DNA from: an uncultured Shimia sp.
Lineage (GTDB): Bacteria > Pseudomonadota > Alphaproteobacteria > Rhodobacterales > Rhodobacteraceae
Length of the DNA: 64,000 nucleotides
Assembly (NCBI GenBank): GCA_937897325.1
Contig: CALCOY010000025.1
Span: 1-64,000 of the forward strand
Direction: 5' to 3'
Made by a program: the position numbers and the translations under genes. Below are positions 8,143 to 16,634 of this stretch, piece by piece. The notes beneath the pieces were generated by a model. It did no database searches and was not told the DNA's origin. It was given only the letters and a program-made list of their open reading frames with translations. How positions within the stretch are numbered: position 1 is the stretch's first letter; each line of letters begins with the position of its first letter.

Positions 8143-9799
8143 CTACAACGAGTTCGACACTGCCTTTCTAGCCGAACGCAACCAACAGTTCCGCATGCAG
8201 GTGGAGCGCCGGATCAGTGGAGAGCTGACCGAGGATGAATTCAAACCCCTGCGCCTGATGAACGGCCTCTATTTGCAGCTTCATGCCTATATGCTGCGAG
8301 TCGCCATTCCTTATGGCACATTGGATAGCGCAAAGATGCGGAAATTAGCCGAGATTGCAGACCGCTGGGATCGTGGCTACGGCCACTTCACCACGCGGCA
8401 GAACATCCAATACAACTGGCCTGAATTGCGTGACGTGCCCGACATGCTGGAAGCTCTTAGCGAGGTCGGGATGCACGCCATCCAGACCTCGGGCAATACG
8501 ATCCGCAACGTGACTGCTGATCATTTCGCCGGTGCGGCTGCTGATGAGGTCGCGGACCCCCGACCTATTGCCGAATTGCTGCGCCAATGGAGCACCGATC
8601 ACCCCGAATTTCAGTTCATGCCTCGCAAGTTCAAGATCGCTATCACCGGAGCCGAAAGTGACCGCGCGGTGATCCGCGCCCACGATATCGGAATCCAACT
8701 CATCGAGAAGAATGGCGCAATCGGCTACAGGGTCATCGTTGGTGGGGGTCTTGGCCGGACACCCATGATAGGAAAAGTTATCAATGACTTCGTGCACGAA
8801 GCTGATCTTTTGCCATACTTGGAATCCATTGTTTCAGTCTGGAACCAAATCGGGCGGCGCGACAACAAGTACAAGGCCAGGATCAAGATCACAGTCCATG
8901 AACATGGGATAGAGGATATTCGCGAACGGGTGGAGGCCCGCTTTGCATTGGTCAAACCGCGTTTCGAGGGCATCGATCAGGCTTTGCTCGCGGAGATCAA
9001 AGACCAGTTTGTGGATCCAGATTTCAAGGCGGCCGACACGGCTGTGTTCGACACGGCCTACGCGACCGATCCAATCTTCCGATCGTGGGCCGACACCAAT
9101 CTGGCCGCACACAAATCACCCGGCTACGCGATCGTTCAGATCAGCCTAAAGGCACATGGTGCCACCCCGGGGGATGCGACATCGGACCAGATGCGCCTTA
9201 TGGCTGATCTTGCCGAACGCCACGGACACAACGAACTGCGCATCAGCCACGAACAGAACGTTATCCTGCCGCATGTTCATAAATCAGACCTGCCCGCCAT
9301 CCACAGGGCATTGAAAGAGCAAGGGCTTGCGACTGCGAACATAGGGCTGATCTCGGATATCATCGCCTGCCCGGGCATGGACTATTGCGCGCTGGCCACC
9401 GCCCGATCGATCCCGGTTGCCCAGCAAATTGCCACGCGCTTCGATGATCTGAAGCTGGAGCACGATATCGGTGACCTGAAGATCAAGATCTCGGGATGCA
9501 TCAATGCCTGCGGTCATCACCACGTCGGACATATCGGCATCCTTGGCCTCGACCGTGCAGGTGTAGAGAACTACCAGATCACGCTTGGCGGCGATCACAC
9601 GGAAATGGCAGCGCTCGGTCAGCGGACCGGTCCGGGCTTTTCGGCGGAAGAGATCATTCCAGCGATTGAACGTTTGGTACAAACCTATCTTGAAATCCGC
9701 GAGGGCCGCGAAGAAACCTTCCTCCAAACGTATCGCCGGGTTGGAATGGAACCGTTTAAGGCCGCCCTCTATCCCGCAGCGGCCGTTGCGGCAGAGTGA
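8135..9799 (+). CDS. cysI: sulfite reductase, sirohaem/4Fe-4S haemoprotein subunit
   Basis: A 554-residue nitrite/sulfite reductase-family protein reducing sulfite to sulfide. The four cysteines that hold the 4Fe-4S-sirohaem centre are at 412 and 418 (CPGMDYC) and 455 and 459 (GCINACGHHHVG). Two ferredoxin-like half-domains and the repeat architecture are typical. No CysJ flavoprotein gene is present, so electrons probably come from ferredoxin; a ferredoxin-NADP reductase gene sits 1.2 kb downstream. Start at 8135 (MYSYNEFD) overlaps the DUF2849 ORF. Assimilatory sulfite reduction is favoured over nitrite reduction by the operon context. Confidence 0.93.
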   Translation: MYSYNEFDTAFLAERNQQFRMQVERRISGELTEDEFKPLRLMNGLYLQLHAYMLRVAIPYGTLDSAKMRKLAEIADRWDRGYGHFTTRQNIQYNWPELRDVPDMLEALSEVGMHAIQTSGNTIRNVTADHFAGAAADEVADPRPIAELLRQWSTDHPEFQFMPRKFKIAITGAESDRAVIRAHDIGIQLIEKNGAIGYRVIVGGGLGRTPMIGKVINDFVHEADLLPYLESIVSVWNQIGRRDNKYKARIKITVHEHGIEDIRERVEARFALVKPRFEGIDQALLAEIKDQFVDPDFKAADTAVFDTAYATDPIFRSWADTNLAAHKSPGYAIVQISLKAHGATPGDATSDQMRLMADLAERHGHNELRISHEQNVILPHVHKSDLPAIHRALKEQGLATANIGLISDIIACPGMDYCALATARSIPVAQQIATRFDDLKLEHDIGDLKIKISGCINACGHHHVGHIGILGLDRAGVENYQITLGGDHTEMAALGQRTGPGFSAEEIIPAIERLVQTYLEIREGREETFLQTYRRVGMEPFKAALYPAAAVAAE

Positions 9800-9800
9800 C

Positions 9801-10532
9801 ATGCTGGATTGCCCAGACATAAATCTTGGCGAAAAGGCGACGGCGCTGAATGACCAATTGCGCCATCACGGTGCAACAGAAGTTCTGCGGGCTGCCTTCG
9901 ACGCCATTTCGGAACTTGCGCTGGTCTCCAGCTTTGGGGCGGAATCTGTCGTGCTGTTGCATCTTGCGGCCATGACAAAACGCGACGTGCCGGTTCTGTT
10001 CATCGATACCGAAATGCTCTTTGCGGAAACGCTGGTCTATCAGCAGGACGTGGCAGAGCGTTTGAAATTGCAAAATGTGCGCGTGATCCGCGCGCATGAT
10101 CTAAACCAAAGGGATCCGGACCGCAGTCTACATAAGCGCGATCCGGATGCATGCTGCGCCTTACGCAAAACGCAGCCGCTTCAATACGCGCTGTCCCCCT
10201 TTGAAGGCTGGATCACTGGACGCAAACGCTACCAGTCTGGACAGCGGGCGCAGCTTGAATTCTTCGAGGCCGAGCCGGGAACCGGGCGTCTGAAAGTCAA
10301 TCCCCTGGCCCGGTGGAGCCCAGAAGACATTGCGGAGTACATGACCGAAAACCGCCTGCCCCGGCATCCGCTGGTGGCGCAGGGCTATCCCAGCATCGGC
10401 TGTGCGCCCTGCACGTCGCCCGTTGCGGAAGGTGAAGACGCCCGGGCTGGACGCTGGCGGGGACAGGACAAAGACGAATGCGGCATTCATTTCGTGGACG
10501 GCAAACTGGTCCGCGCAGGAGAGAACACATGA
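9801..10532 (+). CDS. cysH: assimilatory adenylyl-sulfate (APS) reductase
   Basis: A 243-residue PAPS/APS reductase-family protein. It has the P-loop-like SSFGAES region near the N-terminus, two cysteine pairs for a 4Fe-4S cluster (Cys118-Cys119 in DACCALRK and Cys201/Cys204 in GCAPCTSP) and the catalytic Cys227 in ECGIH. The Cys pairs distinguish the APS-type (4Fe-4S) enzymes from enterobacterial PAPS reductases. It starts 1 nt after the cysI stop and overlaps DUF934 by ATGA. It converts APS to sulfite, the substrate of the preceding gene's product. Confidence 0.94.
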   Translation: MLDCPDINLGEKATALNDQLRHHGATEVLRAAFDAISELALVSSFGAESVVLLHLAAMTKRDVPVLFIDTEMLFAETLVYQQDVAERLKLQNVRVIRAHDLNQRDPDRSLHKRDPDACCALRKTQPLQYALSPFEGWITGRKRYQSGQRAQLEFFEAEPGTGRLKVNPLARWSPEDIAEYMTENRLPRHPLVAQGYPSIGCAPCTSPVAEGEDARAGRWRGQDKDECGIHFVDGKLVRAGENT

Positions 10533-10939
10533 CAATCATCGTAAGCGATGAAGGATTTGGTCCCGATACATGGGAACACGGATACGCAGCCCTTGACGAA
10601 GCGGCCAATGACCCGGTCTCACTTGACCTGTCTTCGGACATCGACCCCGACAGCATCTCGCTCTCGTCCTCTTTGAAGATGGTGCGAGTTGACTTTCCGT
10701 CCTTCGCAGATGGACGGGGTTTCACCATCGCCAAAACGCTGCGCCTGCGCGGTTACAGAGGCCGCTTGCGCGCTAAGGGCCATATCATATCGGATCAATA
10801 TGCCATGGCACGCCGCGTCGGATTTGACGAGGTCGAGATCAGCCAGGCACTTGCCGCACGACAACCCGAAGACGCATGGCGCTTCCGCGCAAATTGGGAG
10901 GATCACGATTACCAAACACGTCTTCGGGGTCGCCTCTAG
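10529..10939 (+). CDS. DUF934 protein, cys-operon oxidoreductase
   Basis: A 136-residue DUF934 protein (beginning TIIVSDEGFGPDTW), regularly encoded after cysH or cysI in proteobacteria. Conserved segments FPSFADGRGFTIAKTLR and RAKGHIISDQYAMARRVGFDEV are visible; there are no cysteines or membrane segments. It overlaps the cysH stop by ATGA and is the last gene of the five-gene sulfur operon. Biochemical activity has not been established. Confidence 0.9.
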   Translation: MTIIVSDEGFGPDTWEHGYAALDEAANDPVSLDLSSDIDPDSISLSSSLKMVRVDFPSFADGRGFTIAKTLRLRGYRGRLRAKGHIISDQYAMARRVGFDEVEISQALAARQPEDAWRFRANWEDHDYQTRLRGRL

Positions 10940-11046
10940 GCGTGATTTTCAGCCAACATCCGAGATGAGGCGTTTTGCTGACTGGCGCGCCAACAAAACC
11001 CTTTCTAAATCGCAAAGGGCAGGTGTAGACCTGCATTGACAAAACC

Positions 11047-11895
11047 ATGACCGAGCAAACCAAAGTGAATCAGGAAACCGCAGTAAAAGCCCCGACCCTG
11101 CCAGATGCCCAGACCGTTACCTCGGTCGAACACTGGACAGATCGCTTGTTTTCGTTCCGGGTGACGCGCCCCGCAAGTCTGCGCTTTCGCTCGGGTGAAT
11201 TTGTTATGATCGGGCTGATGGGCGATCCAGACCCCAAAACCGGCAGACAAAAGCCGTTGCTGCGGGCCTACTCCATCGCCAGCCCCTCCTGGGATGAAGA
11301 GTTGGAGTTCTACTCGATCAAGGTGCAGGACGGGCCACTGACCTCAAAACTGCAGCATATCCAGCCTGGCGATCAGATCATTCTGAGGCCCAAACCCGTG
11401 GGGACACTTGTCCATGACGCACTGCTGCCCGGCAAGCGCATCTGGTTCTTTGCCACGGGTACGGGCTTTGCGCCCTTCGCCTCGTTGCTGCGAGATCCAG
11501 AGACCTATGAGAAGTTCGAAGATGTCATCATCACGCACACCTGCCGCGACCTGGCCGAGTTGGATTATGGAAAACGCCTCATCAACGACTTAAAAAGCGA
11601 TGAGTTGATGCAGGAGCTTATCGGCGAAGAGAACCTTGCCAAGATCCGATACTATCCGACCACGACGCGGGAAGATAGTGCAAGGATGGGGCGGATCACA
11701 ACGCTTTTGGAGAATGGGACTGTCTTCAAGGATCTGGGAGTCGAGGGAATCTCTCCCGAGACGGATCGGGGCATGGTCTGCGGCAGCCTTGACTTCAATA
11801 CCGATATCAAAGCCATCCTTGAAGGTTTCGGGCTTGAGGAAGGCGCCAATTCCGACCCCAAACACTACGTGGTCGAAAAGGCCTTTGTCGGCTAG
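11047..11895 (+). CDS. fpr: ferredoxin--NADP(+) reductase
   Basis: A 282-residue bacterial-type FPR that exchanges electrons between NADPH and ferredoxin/flavodoxin. FAD-binding LLRAYSIASPSWDEEL, the NADP-binding FFATGTGFAPFASLLRDP, and MVCGSLDF are present, and the protein ends VEKAFVG, the pattern of the FPR subclass whose C-terminal extension covers FAD. It follows the cys operon by 107 bp on the same strand and could supply electrons to the sulfite reductase or P450 via ferredoxin, although it probably has its own promoter. In related bacteria fpr is oxidative-stress controlled; no such site was identified here. Confidence 0.95.
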   Translation: MTEQTKVNQETAVKAPTLPDAQTVTSVEHWTDRLFSFRVTRPASLRFRSGEFVMIGLMGDPDPKTGRQKPLLRAYSIASPSWDEELEFYSIKVQDGPLTSKLQHIQPGDQIILRPKPVGTLVHDALLPGKRIWFFATGTGFAPFASLLRDPETYEKFEDVIITHTCRDLAELDYGKRLINDLKSDELMQELIGEENLAKIRYYPTTTREDSARMGRITTLLENGTVFKDLGVEGISPETDRGMVCGSLDFNTDIKAILEGFGLEEGANSDPKHYVVEKAFVG

Positions 11896-11934
11896 TTTGG
11901 CGTGGCCGCGCAGCATGGCGCGACCGCCAGGTTC

Positions 11935-12750
11935 TCAGAGGCCCATCGCTTCGCGGATCTGTTGAAGGGCGGCTTCAAGCAGTTGCGGATTGTTCTGCGC
12001 CTGTTCAAGCGTTGCAGTCAGCAAGCCCTTTTGAACTGCACCAAGGTCTGATCCTTCGATCATCTCGTTGACCTTTTCGAAGTTAAATCCGTCGACAGTC
12101 AACAATTCTTGCGGCGACGCGGGCGCTTCGGCTGCCGGTGCTTCTTCGGTTGTCGCTTCAGACGAAACAGCAGCGGTCTCGGTCGTCGCATCCTCGTTGC
12201 TTTCGGCAGTCACATTCGCAGTCTCGTCGATCGCGTCGGCAGCCGCGTCAGCGGCATCTGTCGAAGCTTCAGCCGCCGCGTCAGCACCACCATTCAGGCC
12301 TTCTGTGACCGTGTTGGCCAGTTCTTCCGCAGCGGTTTCAGCCTGTTCCACAAGATTGCTCGCCGCGTCAGAAGCTGCATCGGCCGCTTCAGCCGCGGTG
12401 TCCGCCACGCTTTCAGCCGCCTCCGAAGCCGTTGCAGTTGCCCCCGCGGCCACTTCAGCCGCTTCACCGGTCGTGTCGGCAGCCGCGTCAGCGGCTTCAT
12501 CAGTGCCTTCGGTCGCGGCTTCCGCTGCGGCATCTGCCGTGTCCTGAGCGCCCTCAACCGCCTCGGTCACAGCGCCGTCCGTTTCCTCGACTGTATCGCC
12601 TGCAGCCTCTGACGCAGAATCAAGCGCCGCTGGCGCATTCACTGCTTCTGCAGCATCCGTCGCAATTTCCTGGACGCTGCGTCCCGAAAACAGCAGATAC
12701 GCACCTGCCGCCACGGCGAGTGCAACTACGATCCATATGATGTTTCTCAT
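11935..12750 (-). CDS. alanine-rich membrane-anchored protein
   Basis: Not recognised as a named family. 271 residues: an N-terminal hydrophobic segment (residues 4-21, probable uncleaved anchor), about 170 residues of low-complexity A/E/T/D sequence made of repeated ADAA-, TAEA-like units with predicted helical character, and a short ordinary C-terminal domain (LLTVDGFNFEKVNEMIEG... ending AMGL). The layout suggests an acidic periplasmic spacer presenting a small C-terminal domain. It is convergent with fpr and divergent from infC. The opposite strand also has open frames in the repeat region, but these are composition artefacts. Confidence 0.75.
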   Translation of the reverse strand: MRNIIWIVVALAVAAGAYLLFSGRSVQEIATDAAEAVNAPAALDSASEAAGDTVEETDGAVTEAVEGAQDTADAAAEAATEGTDEAADAAADTTGEAAEVAAGATATASEAAESVADTAAEAADAASDAASNLVEQAETAAEELANTVTEGLNGGADAAAEASTDAADAAADAIDETANVTAESNEDATTETAAVSSEATTEEAPAAEAPASPQELLTVDGFNFEKVNEMIEGSDLGAVQKGLLTATLEQAQNNPQLLEAALQQIREAMGL

Positions 12751-12954
12751 CGTTTGATCCCTCCTTGAAATCGCACAGCGCGCCCCCTGGCATACGCTTT
12801 GGCATCTCGTTTCTCAGATGTGTAGGACAAGGGAAACGGACAAGTGCGAATTTCGGTCCCATTGGCGGTCAACGGCCTATTTGCGACTTGAAGATGTACC
12901 GCGCGACAGTTACGTTCCGGCTCCGTAATTCTTCCACAATCAGAGGATACTCCC

Positions 12955-13506
12955 ATCGCCCGAAGACCCCACAATGCGCCGCCGCAACGCGACACCGGCC
13001 CGCGCGTAAACGATAAGATCCGCTCCCCCGAAATTCGTTTGATTGGCGCCGATGGCGACAATGTCGGCGTTGTCAGCCCCTCGCGCGCCATGGAGCTCGC
13101 TGACGAGGCAGGACTGGATCTTGTAGAAATTTCGCCGAATGCCAGTCCGCCGGTCTGCAAAATAATGGATTTCGGTAAGTTCAAGTATGAGCAGCAAAAA
13201 CGCGAAAGCGAAGCCCGAAAAAAGCAGAAAATAATCGAAATCAAAGAGGTCAAATTCCGACCCAACACCGACACCAATGACTATGACGTCAAGATGCGGA
13301 ACGTTTTCAAATTCCTGGAAAATGGCGACAAGGTGAAAGTCACGCTGCGTTTCCGCGGTCGCGAAATGGCCCACCAAAACCTTGGGCGTGAACTGCTGGA
13401 GCGCGTGGCAGAAGACACCAAGGAGGTCGGCAAGATTGAGAACTTCCCGAAAATGGAAGGCCGCCAGATGGTCATGATGATTGGACCATTGCCGCAAAAA
13501 GGCTGA
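12955..13506 (+). CDS. infC: translation initiation factor IF-3 (AUC start codon)
   Basis: A 183-residue IF-3 that binds the 30S subunit and proofreads start-codon selection. The reading frame with family-typical N-terminus ([10 protein letters not shown]..., then [17 protein letters not shown]) begins with ATC at 12955, with the Shine-Dalgarno sequence agagga 7 nt before it. There is no ATG in frame until 13039, which would cut off much of the N-terminal domain. Rare AUU/AUC/AUA starts are known for infC in other bacteria and let IF-3 repress its own translation. The C-terminal domain ([15 protein letters not shown]) is intact. A strong terminator follows. Confidence 0.95.
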   Translation: MARRPHNAPPQRDTGPRVNDKIRSPEIRLIGADGDNVGVVSPSRAMELADEAGLDLVEISPNASPPVCKIMDFGKFKYEQQKRESEARKKQKIIEIKEVKFRPNTDTNDYDVKMRNVFKFLENGDKVKVTLRFRGREMAHQNLGRELLERVAEDTKEVGKIENFPKMEGRQMVMMIGPLPQKG

Positions 13507-13530
13507 TCCCAGGCAGATTGATGCGATTGC

Positions 13531-13556
13531 AAGGACCGTCGACGCGGTCCTTTTTT
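13531..13556 (+). terminator. rho-independent terminator of infC
   Basis: Perfect 8-bp stem aaggaccg / cggtcctt with a 6-nt loop (tcgacg), followed by a run of T. It begins 25 nt after the infC stop and abuts the end of the convergent molybdopterin-binding gene, so it may serve both strands. Confidence 0.88.
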
Positions 13557-14571
13557 ATGTGTCCTGGCTCTCGGCCATACGCGCCCGGCGGGGCCTTGGA
13601 CGGGTTGGGATTTCCTTCAAAAGCCCGCCTACGCCCATCAATGCAATATCGCTCTGATCCAAAGCTTGACCGCAGAGCAGGCGTTCCAACACCCAGTCCG
13701 CACCGTTCAGAGCCGGGGAGCGTGCGCAGCCCGGCAGCCCAATGACCGGTTTGTGGTCCAGCTTCCCAAAGAAAAGCAGATTGCCCGGATCGACCGGCAT
13801 GCCATAGGCGGTGACGACCCCGCCAGCTTGCCGCACCGCCTCAGGCGCCACATCATACGTGTCAGAGGTTGCGGAAGCTGTCAGCAAAAACAGCACGTCG
13901 CCCCGGTACTGATCCACCGCATCCGACAGAGGTTCTATGGCATGTGGCACAACCACTCTATCCGCCAGTTCCAGACCCAGCCGATCCAAACGCTCGGCCA
14001 TCGAACGGTAGCCCTTGTCCGGCGGACTTTCGCTGCCGACTTGCGTTTCGATCAACATCGCCCTGTCGAACACTGGGGGTTGAACGCGGATCGCCCCATC
14101 CGCTTGATCGGTTGCGGTCTGAAGCGCGCTTTGCGGGACCGCATATGCAATAATCTTTATCGTAGCGACCATAGTGCCGGGATCGACACGTGCAAAGGGT
14201 GGCAGCGTTGCGATTGTGATCATCGGATCGCTTGCGTTGATCTGATGAATGCGACCTTCATCAAGATCGACGATCCCGGGACCAACGGCATATAGATTGA
14301 CCCGCCCTGCTCCGGCTGCAGCAACACGCAAATGCTGGCCTTGCGGGTCAGGCACCAGCGCCTGCGCCAAAGTCGTTGCGGCCGCGTTCTCTTCAACATC
14401 ATGTGCTTCAAGCCGGGCTACGGTGACGCTGTCATGTCCGGCCTTTGTCAAAACTTCAAGGTGATCAGCCATCAGCAACGTCCCTTTGGATATCCGACCG
14501 GACGGCACGGCCATGGAATGCGCAAGGATCGCCCCAGCTGCGTTTTTGGTTGGAACAGCCCCGAATTTCAT
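13555..14571 (-). CDS. molybdopterin-binding (MoCF_biosynth domain) protein
   Basis: A 338-residue protein with a C-terminal MoaB/Mog-like molybdopterin-binding domain: VLFLLTASATSDTYDVAPEAV, AYGMPVDPGNLLFFG and IGLPGCARSPALNGADWVLERL are the recognisable segments. The N-terminal half (residues 1-150) lacks clear motifs. It resembles the molybdopterin-binding proteins encoded with XdhC/CoxI genes rather than full MoeA. Its start overlaps the stop of the XdhC-family gene (ATGA). A role in preparing molybdenum cofactor for a xanthine- or CO-dehydrogenase-type hydroxylase is inferred; no such enzyme is encoded in the window. Confidence 0.82.
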   Translation of the reverse strand: MKFGAVPTKNAAGAILAHSMAVPSGRISKGTLLMADHLEVLTKAGHDSVTVARLEAHDVEENAAATTLAQALVPDPQGQHLRVAAAGAGRVNLYAVGPGIVDLDEGRIHQINASDPMITIATLPPFARVDPGTMVATIKIIAYAVPQSALQTATDQADGAIRVQPPVFDRAMLIETQVGSESPPDKGYRSMAERLDRLGLELADRVVVPHAIEPLSDAVDQYRGDVLFLLTASATSDTYDVAPEAVRQAGGVVTAYGMPVDPGNLLFFGKLDHKPVIGLPGCARSPALNGADWVLERLLCGQALDQSDIALMGVGGLLKEIPTRPRPRRARMAESQDT

Positions 14572-15536
14572 GCGCTGCGTCGCAGGGTCTGGATCATTTC
14601 AGCCAGAATCGACACGGCAATCTCCTGCGGGCTGGCTGCGCCGATATCAAGACCGATTGGGCCACGGATCCGGGCGATATCATCATCCGTAAAGCCTGCT
14701 TGTTTCAACCGTTCGACCCGCTTCGCATGGGTTCGTTTTGACCCAAGTGCCCCTATGTAGAAGGCGTTCGATTTCAGCGCGATATGCAGAGCCGGATCAT
14801 CAAGCTTTGGGTCATGTGTCAACAAGACCAACGCCGTACGTGTGTCCAATCCGAACGTCTCCAATGCCGCATCCGGCCAGTCATCCAGAATCGTTTCGCC
14901 AGGAAACCGCGCTTCAGACCCGAACGCCCCGCGGGGATCGACCAGAACTGGATCGTAACCGGCAATCCGGGCCATGGGCAAAAGCGCCTGAGCGATGTGC
15001 ACGGCGCCCACAAGGGCCAGACGCAAAGGAGGGTTGTGAATGGCCACAAATGTATCGCCATCCTCTTCGAATCCGGAACGGTCAGTCATAAAGCGTGCCC
15101 GATGTCCTACCTCATCCAGGGTCCGCATGCCGGATACGGTATTTACGACGTAGGCCAATGGTTTCCGCGCGGCGCGGCCCGCGACGAGGTCCTGCAAGAT
15201 GGGTTCGGGCATCACTGGGCCGACAGGCTCAACCAGAACACGGATTGTTCCGCCACAAGCCAGCCCCACTGCAAAAGCATCACCATCGCTGACGCCGTAT
15301 TCCAGCAGACGCATCTCGCCTGTATCCAAAGCCTCTGTGGCCTCCATCACAACGGCCCCTTCGACACATCCCCCGGAGACAGAGCCTTGCATCTCCCCCT
15401 CACCCGAAATGACAAGCTGTGATCCCACGCGGCGCGGCGCACTGCCCCAGGTTTCGACCACTGTAGCCAGAACCGCACCCTTGCCAGCCCTGTGCCAAGC
15501 AAGCGCCTGTTCCGGCGCGTTTTCAACGATGCTCAT
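14568..15536 (-). CDS. XdhC/CoxI-family molybdenum hydroxylase maturation protein
   Basis: A 322-residue protein with the XdhC/CoxI N-terminal domain (ATVVETWGSAPRRVGSQLVI, SGGCVEGAVV) and a C-terminal Rossmann-like XdhC domain (YIGALGSKRTHAKRVERL, RGPIGLDIGAASPQEIA). Family members bind and sulfurate molybdenum cofactor before insertion into xanthine dehydrogenase-type enzymes. A longer frame starts at 15590; the ATG at 15536 gives the family N-terminus. First gene of a two-gene operon with the molybdopterin-binding protein. Confidence 0.9.
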   Translation of the reverse strand: MSIVENAPEQALAWHRAGKGAVLATVVETWGSAPRRVGSQLVISGEGEMQGSVSGGCVEGAVVMEATEALDTGEMRLLEYGVSDGDAFAVGLACGGTIRVLVEPVGPVMPEPILQDLVAGRAARKPLAYVVNTVSGMRTLDEVGHRARFMTDRSGFEEDGDTFVAIHNPPLRLALVGAVHIAQALLPMARIAGYDPVLVDPRGAFGSEARFPGETILDDWPDAALETFGLDTRTALVLLTHDPKLDDPALHIALKSNAFYIGALGSKRTHAKRVERLKQAGFTDDDIARIRGPIGLDIGAASPQEIAVSILAEMIQTLRRSA

Positions 15537-15728
15537 CTGATCTCTCCCCTCGGGTGGACAATGCCGGATTGCAGCACTGCGCGCAGCCACGACCTCCGTC
15601 GCAAAGGCCGGAAGTCGACAGTTGAAGACTAATCCGCCGCGAGACCTATTCGCAAGCCACCCTTCCCCGCTTGCCTGCCGGGCCAGAGCGGCTTAGATCT
15701 GAGAGGTAAGACCCAGCGGAGACCGTCC

Positions 15729-15968
15729 ATGCCGATGCAAGCGCAGGAAATCGAAGACCTGATCCGGGAAACCTTTCCGGATGCGCAGATCACGATCACG
15801 GATCTTGCAGGTGACGGCAATCACTATGCCGCCGAGGTAATTGATGCGTCCTTTTCAGGACTGAACCGTGTGCAGCAGCATCGTGCGGTCACAAAGGCGC
15901 TGAAGGGCAAGATGGATGGCAGCCACGGAGAGCTCCATGCCCTTGCATTGACGACCAAAGCGCCATGA
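15729..15968 (+). CDS. BolA family protein
   Basis: A 79-residue BolA-type protein (DLIRETFPDAQITITDLAGDGNHYAAEVIDASF and HRAVTKALKGKM), with a conserved C-terminal His in HGELHALAL. BolA proteins pair with CGFS monothiol glutaredoxins to hold a 2Fe-2S cluster in iron sensing or cluster delivery. The partner is encoded two genes downstream in the same operon, with only a 101-residue ORF between. Start could be the ATG at 15735. Its stop overlaps the next ORF by ATGA. Confidence 0.93.
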   Translation: MPMQAQEIEDLIRETFPDAQITITDLAGDGNHYAAEVIDASFSGLNRVQQHRAVTKALKGKMDGSHGELHALALTTKAP

Positions 15969-16270
15969 ACCTTTGGGCGCGTCTCAGCTATCCCTTCCGG
16001 TCTCGACCACGCAGACCGCTTGCCATGCGCCAACCCGAACGGCAGGAAGGCCGCAACAATCAAGTTGTTCCGCTGGGCATGGAGGCAACAGATTTGGACA
16101 TGGTGGATCGCGTCACGCGCCGCAATGATGCGTTGGAACGCGTCAGCAGTGGGTGGCTCGTCAAAAATCGTCCAACCGAACGCAGCTCACATGTCCGAGC
16201 GATGCCGGACGACGAAACCTATGCCAGACGCTACTTCAGCATGTTCAAGAAGAAAGGCACACCAGAATGA
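15965..16270 (+). CDS. hypothetical protein between bolA and the CGFS glutaredoxin gene
   Basis: Not recognised. 101 residues, basic, soluble, with a segment around [23 protein letters not shown] and a lysine-rich tail ([11 protein letters not shown]). It overlaps both neighbours by ATGA, so bolA, this gene and the glutaredoxin gene are translated as a unit. That tight coupling suggests a role connected to the BolA-glutaredoxin pair, but nothing in the sequence shows what it does. Confidence 0.7.
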   Translation: MNLWARLSYPFRSRPRRPLAMRQPERQEGRNNQVVPLGMEATDLDMVDRVTRRNDALERVSSGWLVKNRPTERSSHVRAMPDDETYARRYFSMFKKKGTPE

Positions 16271-16632
16271 CCGACGCAGCAGCGCAGATTCAGGAAACGA
16301 TCACCAGCAATGACGTGGTGCTTTATATGAAAGGGACCAAATCCATGCCGCAATGTGGGTTTTCCAGCCGCGTGGCGGGCGTGCTGAACTACATGGGCGT
16401 CGACTATCAGGATGTGAACGTTCTGGCTGACGAAAATGTGCGTCAAGGCATCAAGGACTTTTCCGACTGGCCAACGATCCCACAGCTTTATGTCAAAGGC
16501 GAATTTGTCGGCGGCTGCGACATCATCACCGAAATGACCCTTTCAGGCGAGTTGGACACACTCTTCAGTGAAAATGACGTAACGTTCGATAAGGAAGCCG
16601 CTGACAAGATCCGCGAAGCCAACGCATCGTGA
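16267..16632 (+). CDS. grxD: monothiol glutaredoxin, CGFS type
   Basis: A 121-residue Grx4/GrxD-family protein. The active site is CGFS (Cys30) preceded by KGTKSMPQ, and the glutathione-binding [19 protein letters not shown] is complete. Such proteins bind a glutathione-ligated 2Fe-2S cluster and transfer it, or form heterodimers with BolA. Start at 16267 overlaps the previous stop. It is convergent with zapA, whose stop lies only a few bases beyond. Confidence 0.95.
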   Translation: MTDAAAQIQETITSNDVVLYMKGTKSMPQCGFSSRVAGVLNYMGVDYQDVNVLADENVRQGIKDFSDWPTIPQLYVKGEFVGGCDIITEMTLSGELDTLFSENDVTFDKEAADKIREANAS

Positions 16633-16634
16633 TA

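Noticed and set aside
12068-12612. Ser/Ala- and Arg-rich frames on the plus strand over the alanine-rich gene
   Set aside because: Produced by reading the GC-biased repeats in the opposite strand; no domain.
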